This document shows positions 61,977-64,000 of a stretch of DNA of 64,000 nucleotides, piece after piece. The translations under genes and the position numbers were made by a program. A model generated the notes under the pieces. That model was not told the origin of the DNA and searched no databases. It was given only the letters and a program-made list of their open reading frames with translations. Origin of the DNA: Flavobacterium sp. SM15 (GTDB lineage Bacteria > Bacteroidota > Bacteroidia > Flavobacteriales > Flavobacteriaceae); the NCBI RefSeq assembly GCF_022012335.1, contig NZ_JAKLTO010000005.1:124001-188000 (forward strand). The letters run 5' to 3'. Position 1 is the first letter of the stretch. Each line of letters opens with the position of its first letter.

Positions 61977-63071
61977 ATGAAAGCAGGAATTGTAGGATTA
62001 CCGAATGTTGGGAAATCAACTCTTTTTAATTGTTTGTCTAATGCCAAAGCGCAAAGTGCAAATTTCCCGTTTTGTACTATCGAGCCCAATATTGGTGTAG
62101 TAAACGTACCGGATCCAAGAATCAACCGTTTGGAAGAATTGGTAAAACCGGAGCGCGTTCAGATGGCAACCGTTGATATTGTGGATATTGCAGGTTTGGT
62201 AAAAGGAGCAAGTAAAGGGGAAGGATTAGGAAACCAGTTTTTAGGGAACATCCGCGAGTGTAATGCAATTATTCACGTTTTACGTTGTTTTGATAACGAC
62301 AACATCGTGCACGTTGATGGAAACGTAAACCCAATTCGCGATAAAGAAACCATCGACATCGAATTGCAGTTAAAAGACCTTGAAACGGTTGAAAAACGTT
62401 TGGAGAAAGCAAATAAAGCGGCTAAAGTTGGTAACAAAGAAGCTTTGGCGGAACAAGCCTTGTTGAACCGAATCAAAGAAACGTTATTGAATGCTAAATC
62501 AGCTCGTACAGTTGAACTACAAAATCAAGATGAAGAAGAATTGATGGAAAGTTTCCAGTTGATCACTTCCAAACCGGTATTGTATGTTTGTAATGTTGAT
62601 GAAGGTTCTGCCGTAAACGGTAACAAATATGTAGATCAGGTTCGTGAGTTGGTAAAAGATGAAGATGCGGAAGTTATTATTCTTTCAGTTGGTGCAGAAG
62701 CGGATATCACAGAATTGGAAAGCTACGAAGAGCGTCAGATTTTCTTGGAAGATATGGGCTTGAAAGAACCGGGTTCTTCAGTTTTAATTCGTGCAGCGTA
62801 TAAATTATTGAAATTACAGACGTATTTCACGGCCGGAGTAAAAGAAGTTCGTGCTTGGACAATTAATATTGGAGATACTGCTCCAAAAGCAGCGGGTGTA
62901 ATCCATACCGATTTCGAAAAAGGATTCATCCGTGCCGAGGTTATCGCTTTTGACGATTACTCTAACTTCGGATCGGAAGCCAAAGTGAAAGAAGCCGGGA
63001 AATTAAGAGTGGAAGGAAAAGAATACATTGTGAAGGATGGGGATGTGATGCATTTCCGTTTTAACGTTTAA
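61977..63071 (+). CDS. ychF: YchF/Obg-like ATPase
   Basis: This 364-residue Obg-family P-loop protein has G1 GLPNVGKST, G3-like DIAGLVKGASKGEGLG, the altered G4 region (YVCNVDEGS) that explains ATP over GTP preference, a coiled-coil arm (LKDLETVEKRLEKANKAAKV) and the C-terminal TGS domain (LQTYFTAGVKEVRAWTINIG, DGDVMHFRF). It acts in translation and stress tolerance on ribosomes. Length is standard. A hairpin at 63131-63160 ends the transcript. Confidence 0.98.
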   Translation: MKAGIVGLPNVGKSTLFNCLSNAKAQSANFPFCTIEPNIGVVNVPDPRINRLEELVKPERVQMATVDIVDIAGLVKGASKGEGLGNQFLGNIRECNAIIHVLRCFDNDNIVHVDGNVNPIRDKETIDIELQLKDLETVEKRLEKANKAAKVGNKEALAEQALLNRIKETLLNAKSARTVELQNQDEEELMESFQLITSKPVLYVCNVDEGSAVNGNKYVDQVRELVKDEDAEVIILSVGAEADITELESYEERQIFLEDMGLKEPGSSVLIRAAYKLLKLQTYFTAGVKEVRAWTINIGDTAPKAAGVIHTDFEKGFIRAEVIAFDDYSNFGSEAKVKEAGKLRVEGKEYIVKDGDVMHFRFNV

Positions 63072-63130
63072 TTTTAAACCAAACATATAAGTCATATAAG
63101 ATTTATTTTGAAATGTATATAAAGTCACTG

Positions 63131-63160
63131 AAAAGCGGAACAGAAATGTTTCGCTTTTTT
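63131..63160 (+). terminator. Rho-independent terminator of ychF
   Basis: AAAAGCGGAACA and TGTTTCGCTTTTTT pair (one G-U pair) around GAAA, with a following T-run, 60 bp after the stop. Confidence 0.82.
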
Positions 63161-63288
63161 ATTAAATGAAATTCCGGATAATATAAAAGTTTTGCATAGT
63201 GCTACTTTTATGACTTAAATGTTTAAAAAGTAAATGATAATCAAATTGACGGAATTTTGTATTTTTAGGCGAATCAAATACAATAACC

Positions 63289-63816
63289 ATGAAAATTATA
63301 GCTTTCGGAGGCAGTAACAGCCAAAACTCCATCAACAGAAAATTAGCCACTTACGTTTCACATTTGTTTGAGAATTATGAAGTTGAGGTTTTAGATTTGA
63401 ATGATTTCGCAATGCCGCTTTTCAGTGTCGATTTGGAGAAAGAAGTTGGTCAGCAGAAATTGGCTCAGGCTTTTCTGGATAAAATTGCTTCCGCAGACTT
63501 GCTCGTGATTTCCATGGCTGAAAATAATGGAAATTACACGGCTGCTTTTAAAAGTTTGTTCGATTGGGCTTCACGAATTAATGTAAAAGTGTTCCAGCAA
63601 AAACCGATGTTGCTTATGGCGACTTCACCGGGCGGCAGAGGAGGAACAACCGTTTTGGATATAGCCACCAATGCTTTCCCGAGATATGGAGCCAACATCA
63701 TTGCAACGTTTTCTCTTCCAAGTTTCAATGATAATTTTGATGTGGAGGCCATGAAGATTTCCAATCCTGTTTTGGACAATCAGATTAGGGATATTGTGAG
63801 GGATTTTAGTTTTTAA
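63289..63816 (+). CDS. NADPH-dependent FMN reductase family protein
   Basis: This 175-residue flavodoxin-fold protein of the PF03358 group has the phosphate-binding loop FGGSNSQNSINRKLA, then DLNDFAMPLFSVDLE, the SMAENNGNYTAAFKSLFDWA loop and the flavin-edge segment MATSPGGRGGTTVLDIA. It reduces FMN, quinones or azo-type substrates with NAD(P)H. Length is typical. It is a single gene followed by a terminator. Confidence 0.93.
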   Translation: MKIIAFGGSNSQNSINRKLATYVSHLFENYEVEVLDLNDFAMPLFSVDLEKEVGQQKLAQAFLDKIASADLLVISMAENNGNYTAAFKSLFDWASRINVKVFQQKPMLLMATSPGGRGGTTVLDIATNAFPRYGANIIATFSLPSFNDNFDVEAMKISNPVLDNQIRDIVRDFSF

Positions 63817-63837
63817 TTTATAAACTATTTTATGAAG

Positions 63838-63864
63838 AGGCGTTCAATTACGAACGCCTTTTTT
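63838..63864 (+). terminator. Rho-independent terminator
   Basis: AGGCGTTC (63838-63845) and GAACGCCT (63852-63859) pair and are followed by Ts, 22 bp after the FMN reductase gene. The last 136 bases of the window show only AT-rich sequence. Confidence 0.9.
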
Positions 63865-64000
63865 GTTTGTGTTAATTGTTTAAAAAAATAAATAGTAACA
63901 CAGTTTTTGTTTCGTTTTTTTTAAAAATAAAATTTTGAAACAGAAAGTGTGATTATTTTTTAAAAAATATTTTTTTGAAACAAAGCTGTTTATACTTGAT

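Noticed and set aside
1..64000. CRISPR array, tRNA, rRNA, transposase or prophage
   Set aside because: I looked for regularly spaced repeats, tRNA TPsiC-type signatures, transposase or integrase motifs and phage structural sets and saw none. This is a visual search and cannot exclude degenerate cases.

Overview
The window looks like a chromosomal segment of a Flavobacterium-type member of the Bacteroidota (Flavobacteriaceae). The evidence is: AT-rich DNA; Bacteroidota promoter elements (-33 TTG with -7 TAnnTTTG) before several genes; type IX secretion (T9SS) C-terminal sorting domains on three secreted proteins; an RteC-family protein; a LytS/LytTR pair; and many Bacteroidota-restricted unknown families. 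I found no rRNA, tRNA, CRISPR array, transposase or integrase.

Region 1 (1-8.8 kb) is accessory. A MauE/DoxX-like gene runs off the left edge. A 5.1 kb cassette is then bracketed by two directly repeated, about 165 nt, strongly folded sequences (277-443 and 5361-5523). Several stem positions differ between the copies by compensatory changes. The cassette holds a small STAS-like/DUF protein and a HAMP-PAS-AraC regulator on the minus strand. Divergent from them are an 808-residue fusion of an alpha-oxoamine synthase with a GNAT-like acyltransferase, and an RteC-family protein. To the right lie a replication-type pair (winged-helix protein and DnaC/IstB-like ATPase), a convergent operon of three unknown proteins (two of them tiny membrane proteins, one of only 58 residues), a 65-residue HTH-like protein and a candidate small RNA on the minus strand.

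Region 2 (8.8-34.8 kb) is mostly core. It contains an RND efflux operon (adaptor, pump, outer-membrane factor); a serine-palmitoyltransferase/cysteate-acyltransferase-like enzyme, convergent with an outer-membrane barrel plus GNAT operon; a YfhO-fluoride channel-glycosyltransferase-CAT run; tandem T9SS-exported M28 peptidases; uvrA; an ECF sigma factor with a 47-residue companion; nth lacking the usual Fe-S cysteines; bcp; and a conserved cytoplasmic protein of unknown role.

Region 3 (34.8-51.3 kb) contains a metallo-beta-lactamase-fold enzyme and small envelope proteins, then a coupled vWA-dihydroorotase-like-DUF4870-esterase operon. The dihydroorotase homologue has lost its metal ligands. 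After a DEAD-box-type helicase (with DEFD) comes a tightly overlapping operon of a HEAT-repeat membrane protein, a processive GT2 synthase, a TPR/YaiO-type outer-membrane barrel and a single-domain response regulator. It has the architecture of a synthase-dependent exopolysaccharide export machine. It is divergent from a LytS/LytTR two-component pair and a CPA2 antiporter.

Region 4 (51.3-64 kb) contains a TIGR02757 protein, an RCC1-repeat T9SS protein, LolD, MsrA and small membrane proteins. It then has a serine-biosynthesis cluster (acyl-CoA reductase, HAD hydrolase, serC, serA, DUF937 protein) with a divergent ferredoxin, followed by ychF and an FMN reductase. Rho-independent terminators separate most convergent pairs.
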